Positions 38,198 to 48,100 of a stretch of DNA of 64,000 nucleotides are shown here, in pieces. The stretch spans positions 310,001-374,000 of the forward strand of contig JADJTQ010000001.1 in assembly GCA_016711125.1 (NCBI GenBank), given 5' to 3'. This DNA is from Saprospiraceae bacterium. GTDB taxonomy: Bacteria; Bacteroidota; Bacteroidia; Chitinophagales; Saprospiraceae. The notes under the pieces were generated by a model. It ran no database searches. It saw only the letters and a program-made list of their open reading frames with translations, and was not told the DNA's origin. The first letter of the stretch is position 1, and each line of letters starts with the position of its first letter. The translations under genes were made by a program, and so were the position numbers.

Positions 38198-39232
38198 CTA
38201 TTCCTGCGACTTGGAAGAACACAACTCGGAATAGAGGAGGCTTAGGGTCTGTAAATTGATTTCTTGTAGTATTTTAAGTCCGGGTTCATGTTCTGCCAAA
38301 ATCTCGGTCGCCACTCGCAAATGGGTGGTACCGCTTTCAGGTCGAAGCTGAAAGCGATCCTTGACCATGATCCTTCCTTTCCGCAAGACTGCCCAATAGG
38401 TGCCTGGAAGAAGATTGTTGAAATCAAGCGTGTGATATGAAACATCGGCGTCCTGAATTGAAAATGGTACCTGAAATAAGATATTTCCCTGTTCTGTCAT
38501 CAGCATTAAATCTCCAAATCCTCCTTCTGGCATTCCAACTAATTGAATAGTAAATTTACCGTCGAGTACACTCGGAAGTACTTTTAGAAAACATTCTTTC
38601 ATTTTTTCTTCTTTCATCGATAAGATGTCAGAATAGGTACACATTTCAAGAATAAGTTCGGGGCTTAAACCACTTTCCCTACTTGCAATTTCAATTGCTT
38701 TTTTTCCATCGCTTTGAAGGTTAAAATTTATAAATCCATCTTTGAGATGACCTCGCACATAATCAGTTACATCAAATTGAATAAAAGGAGCGTCAGTCAC
38801 CGATTGTTGGTCCAGGATATTCCCATCGACCGGTTTGTTTTTCCAGTTGCTATGCGATTCGTTGACCCGATCGTTCATGCCTGAAAGTTCCAATCGGTAA
38901 CCCCGGTTTTTTGTAGCGGTAAAGACCTTCAAAAAGGCCTTTTTCAAATAATTTGGATCCAAATGATGTATTTCGTACGAAAGCATTGCATGCATTCTTT
39001 TTCGGTCGGGCAGACCTCTCACTTTGACCGTTTTTTCGGCGCCAAATGAACTGGTATCATACTCACTCGCTATATAGGTGTCGGCCACTGGGCTTTCTAC
39101 AAAAATCGATCGGAAACAACCACCTTCAGTTGTCGATGCAGCGGCAAATTCAATTGGTTGAGGGAGATCTTGGGCGACTAGATGCAGACCTTTAAACACC
39201 AACAAAGACAACAACCACGGGTTACATTTCAT
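38198..39232 (-). CDS. Secreted CBM96/DNRLRE-domain protein with T9SS-like C-terminal domain
   Basis: 344 residues with signal peptide ending near HLVAQ. About residues 45-200 form a DNRLRE/CBM96-type beta domain (VADTYIASEYDTSSFGAEKTV; NWKNKPVDGN; FDVTDYVRG), found in exported carbohydrate-binding proteins. The segment about 220-305 (VLPSVLDGKFTIQLVG; LPGTYWAVLRKGRIMVKDRF) resembles a T9SS type A sorting domain, but it is not at the very end: some 35 further residues follow (TEILAEHEPGLKILQEI to SSKSQE). An extended tail after a sorting-like domain is unusual, so secretion by T9SS is uncertain. Stand-alone gene, intact. Confidence 0.7.
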   Translation of the reverse strand: MKCNPWLLSLLVFKGLHLVAQDLPQPIEFAAASTTEGGCFRSIFVESPVADTYIASEYDTSSFGAEKTVKVRGLPDRKRMHAMLSYEIHHLDPNYLKKAFLKVFTATKNRGYRLELSGMNDRVNESHSNWKNKPVDGNILDQQSVTDAPFIQFDVTDYVRGHLKDGFINFNLQSDGKKAIEIASRESGLSPELILEMCTYSDILSMKEEKMKECFLKVLPSVLDGKFTIQLVGMPEGGFGDLMLMTEQGNILFQVPFSIQDADVSYHTLDFNNLLPGTYWAVLRKGRIMVKDRFQLRPESGTTHLRVATEILAEHEPGLKILQEINLQTLSLLYSELCSSKSQE

Positions 39233-39431
39233 TACAGTTGATTTGATCAGGAAATCAATTTGCCGGGAGGATCATGTGAATCTTAACCCAGCTCTGTTTG
39301 AAAAATAGTCCAATATAGATGTGCTTCCTGGCGCAAAATACAAGTAACCATCGAACTAAGCAATTTTACAACGTTAAAATGCAAATAGTCAACTTTTTGA
39401 AAATCATGATTTTAGGTATACCTTGGCTATT

Positions 39432-40400
39432 GTGAAAGCCATTCAATATCTCTCATCAGAACAACCTGCTGTGTTTCATGAGGTCGCGGAACCCCTTGCT
39501 GCAGAGGGCAAGGTCATTCTCGAAATGCTCTATTCCGGGCTAAATCACCGAGATGTATGGATGACCAAGGGATTGTATCCAAATCTAAAAGGAGGTGTTA
39601 CCTTGGGTTCTGATGGAGTAGGTACCTGGGAAGCAAAGAGATATCTCGTTAATCCTAATGTTAATTGGGGAGAAGACGCCTTATTACCTGGTGATCAATA
39701 CCGGATACTTGGGATGCCCGACAACGGAACCTTTGCCGAAAAGATACTGATTGGAAGTGATCGCTTAGTGGAAATGCCAGGCCATCTTTCATTGCAAGAG
39801 GCAGGAGGTCTTTCCTTAGCTGGCTTAACCGCCTATCGGGCATTAATCAACCGTTGTCAGCTTGAAGCACACGAACGTCTATGTATCAGTGGCATAGGAG
39901 GTGGGGTAGCTCTTTTTGCATTACAGTTTGCACTGGCTCGTGGTGCTGAAGTCTGGGTGACCTCGAGTAGTCAGGACAAGATTGAAAAGGCTATTAGCCT
40001 CGGTGCATCAGGTGGATATCTCTATACGGAAGATAGCTGGCACAAGAGTCTGAATAAATTAAGTGGAGGCTTTGATGTCATTATTGACAGCGCCGGTGGT
40101 CTGGGTTTTTCTCAACTGGTTTCCATGGCAAAAAAGGGGGCCCGTATTGGAATTTACGGTGGTTCAAAAGGCCTAATTCAGGATCTCAGTCCCCAGACTA
40201 TCTTTTGGAAACATCTGAGTATTTTGGGAAGTACCATGGGAAGTGACAAGGATTTTAGGGAAATGGTGGATTTTGTCGCAGAACATAAAATCCACCCAAT
40301 CATTGGTTCCGTCTATAAAGTATCCGACTTTCAACAGGGGTTTCAAAGAATGGACTATGGTGCACAATTTGGAAAGATCGTTTTTGATCATCGAAAATGA
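39432..40400 (+). CDS. MDR-superfamily zinc-less alcohol dehydrogenase/quinone oxidoreductase-like protein
   Basis: About 322 residues from GTG 39432 (MKAIQYLSSEQP), or TTG 39423. GroES-like N-terminal domain (YSGLNHRDVWMTKGLYP; GSDGVGTW) and Rossmann domain with ISGIGGGVALFALQFA and AEVWVTSSSQDKIEKAISLGA. The catalytic-zinc ligands of true alcohol dehydrogenases are not evident, so a NADPH-dependent quinone or enone reductase is more likely. The gene is monocistronic by spacing; the upstream neighbour is divergent. Substrate unknown. Confidence 0.85.
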   Translation: MKAIQYLSSEQPAVFHEVAEPLAAEGKVILEMLYSGLNHRDVWMTKGLYPNLKGGVTLGSDGVGTWEAKRYLVNPNVNWGEDALLPGDQYRILGMPDNGTFAEKILIGSDRLVEMPGHLSLQEAGGLSLAGLTAYRALINRCQLEAHERLCISGIGGGVALFALQFALARGAEVWVTSSSQDKIEKAISLGASGGYLYTEDSWHKSLNKLSGGFDVIIDSAGGLGFSQLVSMAKKGARIGIYGGSKGLIQDLSPQTIFWKHLSILGSTMGSDKDFREMVDFVAEHKIHPIIGSVYKVSDFQQGFQRMDYGAQFGKIVFDHRK

Positions 40401-40782
40401 TTTTTATTCGGGGTGACTGATTGAGAAGAATGTTAGTATGTAGATAATAGATCAGCCATTAGCAGGATATATCCGGGCGGATGGTAGGATTTAGCACTAG
40501 TGAGCAATCACTCGTTTGTGACCCGCCAAATGATTTCACCACTTTCAATTGACCTCACGGCTGAATTTTCAGTGATACTCGAATTTTCAAGCTCTTGAAT
40601 AGGACCTCTAAAGCCACAGGAAGCCTTGCAGCCTTGACTTTCGTTGTGGTATCGTTTTCCATAGGGTGGTAAACTTGGCTTAGATTTTGTAATCTCCTTA
40701 CGTGAATCTTTTAAGTTGACATGGTCATAGTGTAATGATAGAGACGATCATTTGTTACTAAATTTTAGCCGGCTGCTATTAA
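40401..40782. other. Intergenic region with a start-less minus-strand reading frame
   Basis: Upstream of the large sensor kinase. On the minus strand an open stretch of about 80 codons ends with a stop at 40508 and reads PPYGKRYHNESQGCKASCGF followed by RGPIQELENSS and EIIWRVTNE. The composition looks protein-like, but there is no ATG, GTG or TTG start before the upstream stop. It could be a gene fragment or a small gene broken by one more frame error. No family recognised. Confidence 0.3.
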
Positions 40783-43700
40783 ATGAAAAACTACCGTATA
40801 CATATTACCTTATTGATACTCATAATTTCCTTTCGAAGTTGGGGTCAGCATCCATATCTGAAGTTTAATAACATTGGTGTCTCTGAAGGTCTTTCACATA
40901 GTTATGTAAAGTGCATGTGGCAAGATGAATTGGGATTCATATGGTTTGGTACCTTAAATGGATTGAATCGCTACGATGGTTATTCATTCAAAGTATACAA
41001 ATACAACCTTCATGACCCCGGCAGTCTCAGTAATAATCAGATTAATCATATCCATGAGTGTAAGAGCGGAGATTTACTGATAGCTACTGCTGGTGGAGGT
41101 GTCAACCTCTACAGCCGTCAGAAAGATCAATTTACCAACTATCGTAACAATCCTAACGACAAGTTGTCTATTTGTAGTGATTTTGTTACGTCCGTTCTTG
41201 AGGACCAAAGCGGCAACATTTGGATCGGATCAGAGGGAAAAGGTATTAATGTGTATGATGCTGCATTAGGTCAAATGAAGCATTATTCAAGTCGTAGCCA
41301 TTCGACCCTATTAGACGACTTTATACAAGTGATGCTCGAGGATCATCGGGGGCAGATTTGGATTGGTACTTCCCATGGAGGTCTCCTTCATTTTGATCAC
41401 GCCAGCCGATCGTTTATCAATCATAAACTAATATCAGAAGAGATTTTAGCTCAGGAGTCTAAAAATATTCGCGCTATTTTTGAAGATAGCCGGCAGCGAT
41501 TATGGGTCGGGACAAATGGTGCTGGTATTTATTTCCGGAACAAGGACGAGGATTCATTTCACAATTTATCGGACGATCCGAATGTCAATGGTCGCCTGGA
41601 GAGTGAAGTGATTTATTCGATCGCAGAAGATAATAACGGGAATATCTGGATAGGTACGGAAAATGGAGGTCTGTCGGTGTATAGTTCGAGCAATGAAGTT
41701 GTCAGAACATACAAGCACGATGGTAAAGATGAAAATAGTTTGAGTACCAATTCGATTCATTCATTATTGAAGGATCAAAAAGGCAATATTTGGATTGGTT
41801 CATTTAACGAAGGAGTTGATCTTGTTAATATTGATGCGGAAAAATTCATCCACTACCGGCCAAAATCTGATCCTAATAGTCTCAATCACGATAAAGTATT
41901 GACGATTTACGAAGGGTCAGATAGTATGATTTGGATCGGCACTGATGGCGGTGGCTTAAATAGATATGATCCGGTTTCCGATGATTTCTCATTTATCACG
42001 CATCGGTCTGGTGATCCCTTAAGCTTGTGTGGAGATTATGTCCTTAGCATTTGCGAGATGAAAAACGGAGAGCTCTGGGTGGGCACCTGGGGGACCGGGA
42101 TCAGCGTTTTTGATTCGAACCGGAAGATTGTAAGGCAGTATAAAAATAGTCCTGCAAATCCCGCAAGTCTGAGTAGCAATAATGTATGGGTTATCCATCA
42201 GGATGAGCAGGAAAAAATCTGGATCGGCACCCACAGTGGAGGACTCAACTTATACGATTCCTCAGCTGATGAATTTGTCCGGTATTCGTATGGTCAGGAT
42301 AATAATTCGGGCACAAATAATAGTAAGATTCTTTCCATTACCGCAGATAGTAGAGGCTATTTGTGGCTCGGCACCGATGGAGGAGGTCTAAACCGTCTGA
42401 ATCGGGAAACCGGAGTCTTTGAATACTTTATTAATGAAGAAGGAACAAATAGCATAAGTAATAATAGTGTTGGATTTGTGCATGAAGATCTACATGGTAA
42501 TCTTTGGATCAGTACAAAAAATGGACTTGATTATTACCTGGTTGATCAGGACAAATTCACCAATTATTCGATAGAAGAGGGTTTGACTGGCAATATAGTT
42601 CAGGGAATTTTAGAAGATGAAGAAGGTCACCTATGGATCAGTACCAATGCCGGAATTTCTAAATTTGACCGGTTTACCAGTACCTTTCGCAACTATACCT
42701 CAGCAGATGGCATGCAACCGGGAGAGTTTAAGGAGCTAGCTTTTTGCCGGAGCAGGTCGGGCAGAATGTATTTTGGAGGGAATAGTGGCTTCAGTGCGTT
42801 TTGGCCTTCAAAAGTGACAGACCTCCCTTTCACTCCTCCTTTGATGATCACGGGCTTTCAAATTTTCAATAAGGAGATCGCTTTTTCAGAGGATCATCTC
42901 ATGGAGACACCGACACTACGAAATATATCACTTACCGAAGAACTAACTCTTTCTTCTGAAAGCACCACCTTCTCCATTGATTTTGCATCACTAAATTATG
43001 TGACCAACGAGAAGAAAAAATATCAATATCGTTTACTGGGATTTGACGATGACTGGCGGGACATTGGTAACCGGCATTCTTCAACTTTTACTAATCTCGA
43101 TCCGGGCAAGTATGTATTTCAGGTGAAAGGCATTGACAATGAAGGTACATGGAATGATGATCCAAGAGAATTCCGACTGACCATCAGACCTCCATATTGG
43201 GAAACCTGGTGGTTTAGATTGCTGATGGCACTCTTGGTCTTGAGTGGACTTGCCTTCATCTTTTACAGACGGACCAGGGTCGTTCTCCGGCGGCAGAAAG
43301 CCCTCGAGATCCAGGTTGCGATGCGTACCCAGGAACTAATGATCTCTACTGAAGAAGAGAAAAAAGCGAGGATGGAAGCCGAGAAAGCCAACACCGCCAA
43401 AAGTGTCTTTCTGGCGACTATGAGCCATGAGATAAGAACACCGATGAATGGTGTTATCGGAATGGCCAATCTACTGATGGAGACACCGCTGACCGCAGAA
43501 CAACGAAATTATGCGGAAACCATTACAACTTCGGCCGATGCACTATTATGTGTGATCAATGATATTCTGGATTTTTCAAAGATCGAGTCAGGCAAGATGG
43601 AATTGACGAGGGACGATTTCAATCTTAGAACCTGTATAGAAGAGGTCCTGGATGTTTTTGCCGGACAGGTTTCTGATAAAGGCTTAGACCTTATCTATCG

Positions 43701-44934
43701 GATCCATGATGAAGTCCCTGCAAACATCATCGGCGATACGATGCGCTTGCGTCAGATTCTAATTAATCTGATCAATAATGCCATTAAGTTTACCAATAGG
43801 GGAGAGATCTTTGTAGGAGTGCGGCTGGCAAATAAGTTGTACGGCCAAAAGATCGAATTGCAATTCGAAGTCAGGGATACCGGCATCGGAATTCCAAAGG
43901 GAAAGGTAAATAAGTTATTCAGAGCCTTTTCTCAAGTAGATTCTTCGATCACTCGCAAATATGGCGGATCTGGCCTGGGTTTGATTATTAGCAAACGATT
44001 GGTCAATATGATGGGAGGAGAAATCGGTATCGAAAGCGAAGAGGGGGTAGGAAGTACATTCCACTTTACCATAGCTACCCAACCAGGTGTTGAATCGGTC
44101 TCGGCTGATAAAGCTTGCGAGATGACAAACCTGGAGGGTAAGAAGATTCTCATTGTCGATGACAATCGAACCAATTTAGAGATACTGGAAGCTCAGCTAA
44201 AAGGTTGGAAGTATGAAGTGGTCTCTACTTCTTCCGGAAATGCGGCTCTGGAACAGATGATTCATTCCTCTTTTGATTTAGTAATTACTGACATGCAAAT
44301 GCCTGAAATGGATGGCATAAAATTGGCAAAAGTAATCCGGCAGCAAAATCGGGATTTGCCGATTATCGTGTTGAGTTCACTTAGTGATGCAAGTTACAAG
44401 GGGCACTCTAATTTATTCTCGGCCGTCCTCACCAAACCTGTGAAACATGATCAGCTATGTCAGGAGATCTACCGTCACCTGAAAAATCCGCTTCTTTCCG
44501 TAAAGGTGAAACAAGTCGAATTGCAAAAAATGTCTACCGATTTTGCTGACAAGTTTCCATCTAATATTGTAATTGCAGAAGATAACCGCATCAATCAAAT
44601 GGTCATTCGCAAAACACTTGGTCGACTTGGATTTGACCCAGTTATCGTAGAGAATGGTCGGGAAGTGCTGGATGAGGTCCAACAAAATCCCTACGATATC
44701 ATACTGATGGATATTCAGATGCCTGAAATGGATGGATTGGAAGCCACCCGGCAGATTCGAAAAATCATGGGTAAACACCCGGTCATCATTGCAATGACAG
44801 CAAACGCCATGCAGAGTGATAAGGAAGAGTGTCTGGCAGCAGGAATGGACGATTATATTAGTAAACCCATTAAGGTGGAGGATCTTAAGGAAAAGCTGGA
44901 AAAATGGTGCAGTGTCGCCAAAGTGCAGGTCTGA
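40783..44934 (+). CDS. Periplasmic-sensing hybrid two-component kinase (Reg_prop, Y_Y_Y, HisKA, HATPase, two receivers)
   Basis: 1383 residues, intact. Signal peptide (to about 22), two seven-bladed-propeller-type sets of Reg_prop repeats (many copies of GNIWIGT-ENGGL type, about residues 30-690), a Y_Y_Y domain (about 730-800), one membrane helix (about 808-826), HisKA with TMSHEIRTPMNG (about 880), HATPase (LINLINNAIKF; DTGIGIP; GGSGLGL), receiver 1 from about 1120 (LVITDMQMPEMDG) and receiver 2 from about 1260 (IILMDIQMPEMDG). It lacks the AraC DNA-binding domain of classical HTCS regulators, so the signal must pass to another regulator. Ligands of such propellers are often glycans in Bacteroidota. 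The neighbouring genes do not reveal the ligand. Confidence 0.95.
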   Translation: MKNYRIHITLLILIISFRSWGQHPYLKFNNIGVSEGLSHSYVKCMWQDELGFIWFGTLNGLNRYDGYSFKVYKYNLHDPGSLSNNQINHIHECKSGDLLIATAGGGVNLYSRQKDQFTNYRNNPNDKLSICSDFVTSVLEDQSGNIWIGSEGKGINVYDAALGQMKHYSSRSHSTLLDDFIQVMLEDHRGQIWIGTSHGGLLHFDHASRSFINHKLISEEILAQESKNIRAIFEDSRQRLWVGTNGAGIYFRNKDEDSFHNLSDDPNVNGRLESEVIYSIAEDNNGNIWIGTENGGLSVYSSSNEVVRTYKHDGKDENSLSTNSIHSLLKDQKGNIWIGSFNEGVDLVNIDAEKFIHYRPKSDPNSLNHDKVLTIYEGSDSMIWIGTDGGGLNRYDPVSDDFSFITHRSGDPLSLCGDYVLSICEMKNGELWVGTWGTGISVFDSNRKIVRQYKNSPANPASLSSNNVWVIHQDEQEKIWIGTHSGGLNLYDSSADEFVRYSYGQDNNSGTNNSKILSITADSRGYLWLGTDGGGLNRLNRETGVFEYFINEEGTNSISNNSVGFVHEDLHGNLWISTKNGLDYYLVDQDKFTNYSIEEGLTGNIVQGILEDEEGHLWISTNAGISKFDRFTSTFRNYTSADGMQPGEFKELAFCRSRSGRMYFGGNSGFSAFWPSKVTDLPFTPPLMITGFQIFNKEIAFSEDHLMETPTLRNISLTEELTLSSESTTFSIDFASLNYVTNEKKKYQYRLLGFDDDWRDIGNRHSSTFTNLDPGKYVFQVKGIDNEGTWNDDPREFRLTIRPPYWETWWFRLLMALLVLSGLAFIFYRRTRVVLRRQKALEIQVAMRTQELMISTEEEKKARMEAEKANTAKSVFLATMSHEIRTPMNGVIGMANLLMETPLTAEQRNYAETITTSADALLCVINDILDFSKIESGKMELTRDDFNLRTCIEEVLDVFAGQVSDKGLDLIYRIHDEVPANIIGDTMRLRQILINLINNAIKFTNRGEIFVGVRLANKLYGQKIELQFEVRDTGIGIPKGKVNKLFRAFSQVDSSITRKYGGSGLGLIISKRLVNMMGGEIGIESEEGVGSTFHFTIATQPGVESVSADKACEMTNLEGKKILIVDDNRTNLEILEAQLKGWKYEVVSTSSGNAALEQMIHSSFDLVITDMQMPEMDGIKLAKVIRQQNRDLPIIVLSSLSDASYKGHSNLFSAVLTKPVKHDQLCQEIYRHLKNPLLSVKVKQVELQKMSTDFADKFPSNIVIAEDNRINQMVIRKTLGRLGFDPVIVENGREVLDEVQQNPYDIILMDIQMPEMDGLEATRQIRKIMGKHPVIIAMTANAMQSDKEECLAAGMDDYISKPIKVEDLKEKLEKWCSVAKVQV

Positions 44935-45193
44935 AAGAAGACTAATCTTCGAGTACCTGTATCATCAAATTTGACCAGAAAATGCCTTTCTGGTCTTCGG
45001 AAGACAAAAATCAGGTTTGAACCAATGCATAAACTTACCATTGCATATCCTGTTAATGGACTAACATAGAGATCACAATATATAGCCAGGAATAATATAT
45101 AGGATTTGCCCTAAAATCAAAACCTCTCCTCTTTTCGTTCCCCAGTGTAAATCTCTAACTTTAGATCAGACCTCTCCACTAAACCGGCTGACC

Positions 45194-48100
45194 ATGGATA
45201 TTTTTACTATAGTTAGATCTTCTCTTACTTGCTTTTTTTATTGTTGGTTAACAATATATTTGCAATCGCAACCTTCATTACCGTCTGATACGGTGTTTTG
45301 TGAAACATTGCTGCCCACCGAAGAGCAGCTAGACACACTGATCAAGAGACATCAGGAATTTCAAGACCAATATGACCCGGGTGGGCCTGTGCCTCTTCTT
45401 GCCGGTCTACGGATCGTCCCGGTACAACTTCATATTGTAACCAGAAGTGATGGAACCGGTGGTATTCCCGAAGCAGATGTCCTGATGGCAATTAGTGATC
45501 TCAATCTGATCTACGCTGCCGCAGGGCTGGTTTTTGTGGTATGTGATGCTACCAATATCATTCAGAATACGGCACTCTATGAAATTGAAGGCCGTGATGA
45601 AGGGGATAACATGTCTGATTTTTACAATGTAGACAATGTCATCAACATCTTTTTTGTAGATAGTATTTTCAACGACGATATGGATCCCCTCTGTGGGTGG
45701 GCCTATTATTCATCCAGTATTTTTAATGATTATGTGCTGATGGCGAATGATTGCGTCTACGGAGGCAGTACTCTACCCCATGAGAGCGGTCACTACTGTG
45801 ACCTCTTTCATACACACGAGTGCATAGGAGGAAAGGAATTTGTTGATGGGACCAATTGCATGGTTGCCGGAGATCTGATGTGTTCTACCCCAGCCGACCC
45901 AAATCTGAGTGGCAAAGTTGATGCTGCTTGCATGTATACAGGCATGGATCTCGATCCCAATATGCAAATGTATGATCCCTCCACCAGCAACTACATGTCC
46001 TATTCCAGACATGCCTGCCGTAATAACTTTACTGCAGAGCAGCTTGCCAAAATAGCTTTCACCGCTGCCAATGCCAGGGATTATGTTAACGTGCTGACCT
46101 GTCCTGGGCGCACTGAATACCTTGATGACAACTGTGAATTCGTACTGCCGGATTACCGGAATCTGATGACCCTCCAGACCGGATGCTTATTTGATGACAC
46201 CATTCAGAATCCTGCTCCAGGCACCCTTATCACAATGGATGGTCAGACACAGGTGACCATTACTGTCATTGACGCTAACATGGATATGTCCAGTTGTACC
46301 TTTATCGTCTATCATCTGGACACTATGGCTCCTGTTATTTCAATGATTAGCGATGATACCATCGTGACCAACCTGGATTGTATGGGAATCCTGGGCGATT
46401 ACCGGGATTCAGTCATGGTGATGGATAATTGTGATCCTAATCCAATTATTTTGCAAGACCCGCCGCCCGGTACCGATATCGGTGGTGTGGGGGCAAGTCA
46501 AATAGTTTGCATTAGTGCCGAAGATCAGCAAGGTAATTTCAGAGAAATATGTATTAACGTCACTGTTGCCGACGCTCAACCGGCGCCAGTGCTCAATTGC
46601 CACGATCTCAACTTAAGCTTGGATGCAGATGGCTTGATTTCTTTTCAAGTGCGGGAGTTGGTGCCCGGATCAAATTGCAGCAATTTTTTGGATTTGAAGG
46701 TTGAAACTCAAAGTGGAATTTTGGTCCATCAGGACTTTGATTTACTGATGAACAGTGTCATAGCGTTCGGCGCTTGTGATTACCGAAATCAACGCTTGAA
46801 AGCCACGGTAACCGACCAATCTGGGGCTTGTTGGGGGTACTTGACCTTTAAACAAAGCAATGGTCCGGAATTTACCCGGGGAAGAAGTTTTACTGTTTTC
46901 TGTAATGACTCTTTGGTTACAGGTGGACATATTTTGAATATAGCACCCATTGCCGCAATTCCTTGTTTTGGTCTTGCCAGCGTAAACTTTGTAGCTGACT
47001 GGATACAGGCCTATGACTGCGATTCAGATACGGCCAAAGTGATCTTGAGAGAATATGAAGCCTTTGATAAATTGGGTCGGAGGGGTACCGTCCTGGATAC
47101 GATTGTGGTAGTCAAATTGCCTCAGATCGTCAATTTTACAACGGGGGCCAATTATCGGAATATCGGATGTAAAGATCGAGATACTCTCTATTGTGGGATC
47201 AATGAGCTGACGGATTCGCTTACTGGTTATACTCCGGTGGGACCATATTTACTGATCGAAGAATTTCCTCCACTGCCTTCCTTAGATCTCGACCTGGATG
47301 GGGTGAATTGCGACACAATATGGTTCTGTGCGTTTAAAGATGGAGAGTTGGTCAGTTTATTTGATGATGGCAACAAATGCGGCTTACAGGTACATAAAGA
47401 AATCAAGAAATTTGGCGATCCCTGCAACCTACAGTATAAAATTATCATAGAAATTAAACAAAACTGCAGCAAAGACCCGGTTATCCTCGATTGCTTTGTA
47501 CCGGGCAATCATCAAAATATTGAAACAATAGCCGAAGGGTATTACCGTTGCGAGTTTTGGTTGATGGATCGTGATACGACACCACCCAAATTTGCTCCGA
47601 AGATTTTCAATGAATTTAACTGTATCACAATCGATACCAGTTTTTTCGGCGGAGACCTGGCTTTCTTAGATATTTTTCAACCGGTTGTATACACTAGTGA
47701 TCATGATTGTGCTGCTTATAGCTATTTGCCGCCTCTCTGTGTATTCGATGATTGGAGTGGGATAAAACTAGCTAAGGCCACCGTTGAAGGGGGAGGCACT
47801 TACATCCTGGAGAATAACGGAGAGAAATGTTTTCTCTTGGATTTTGATGATGATCAAACGATTTCGCTGGAAGATTATGTGACATTATTTGGTGCAGATT
47901 TGGATCAGATACTCAACGATTCAATTATTGCTTTATTAGATAGTCTGGGTATACTTAATCAAGGAAATTGCTACCGGTCACAAGAAAGAATCAAGCTCCT
48001 TAAATCTGACAAACCGGTTCGGATATTTTATGAGGTCTACGACAGTTGTCATCTGATTGGTAGGGATACTGCATACATCCACGTGAAAGATGGTACTCCA

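Noticed and set aside
40783..44934. Classical HTCS with AraC output
   Set aside because: The protein ends after the second receiver; no helix-turn-helix motif follows before the stop at 44934.
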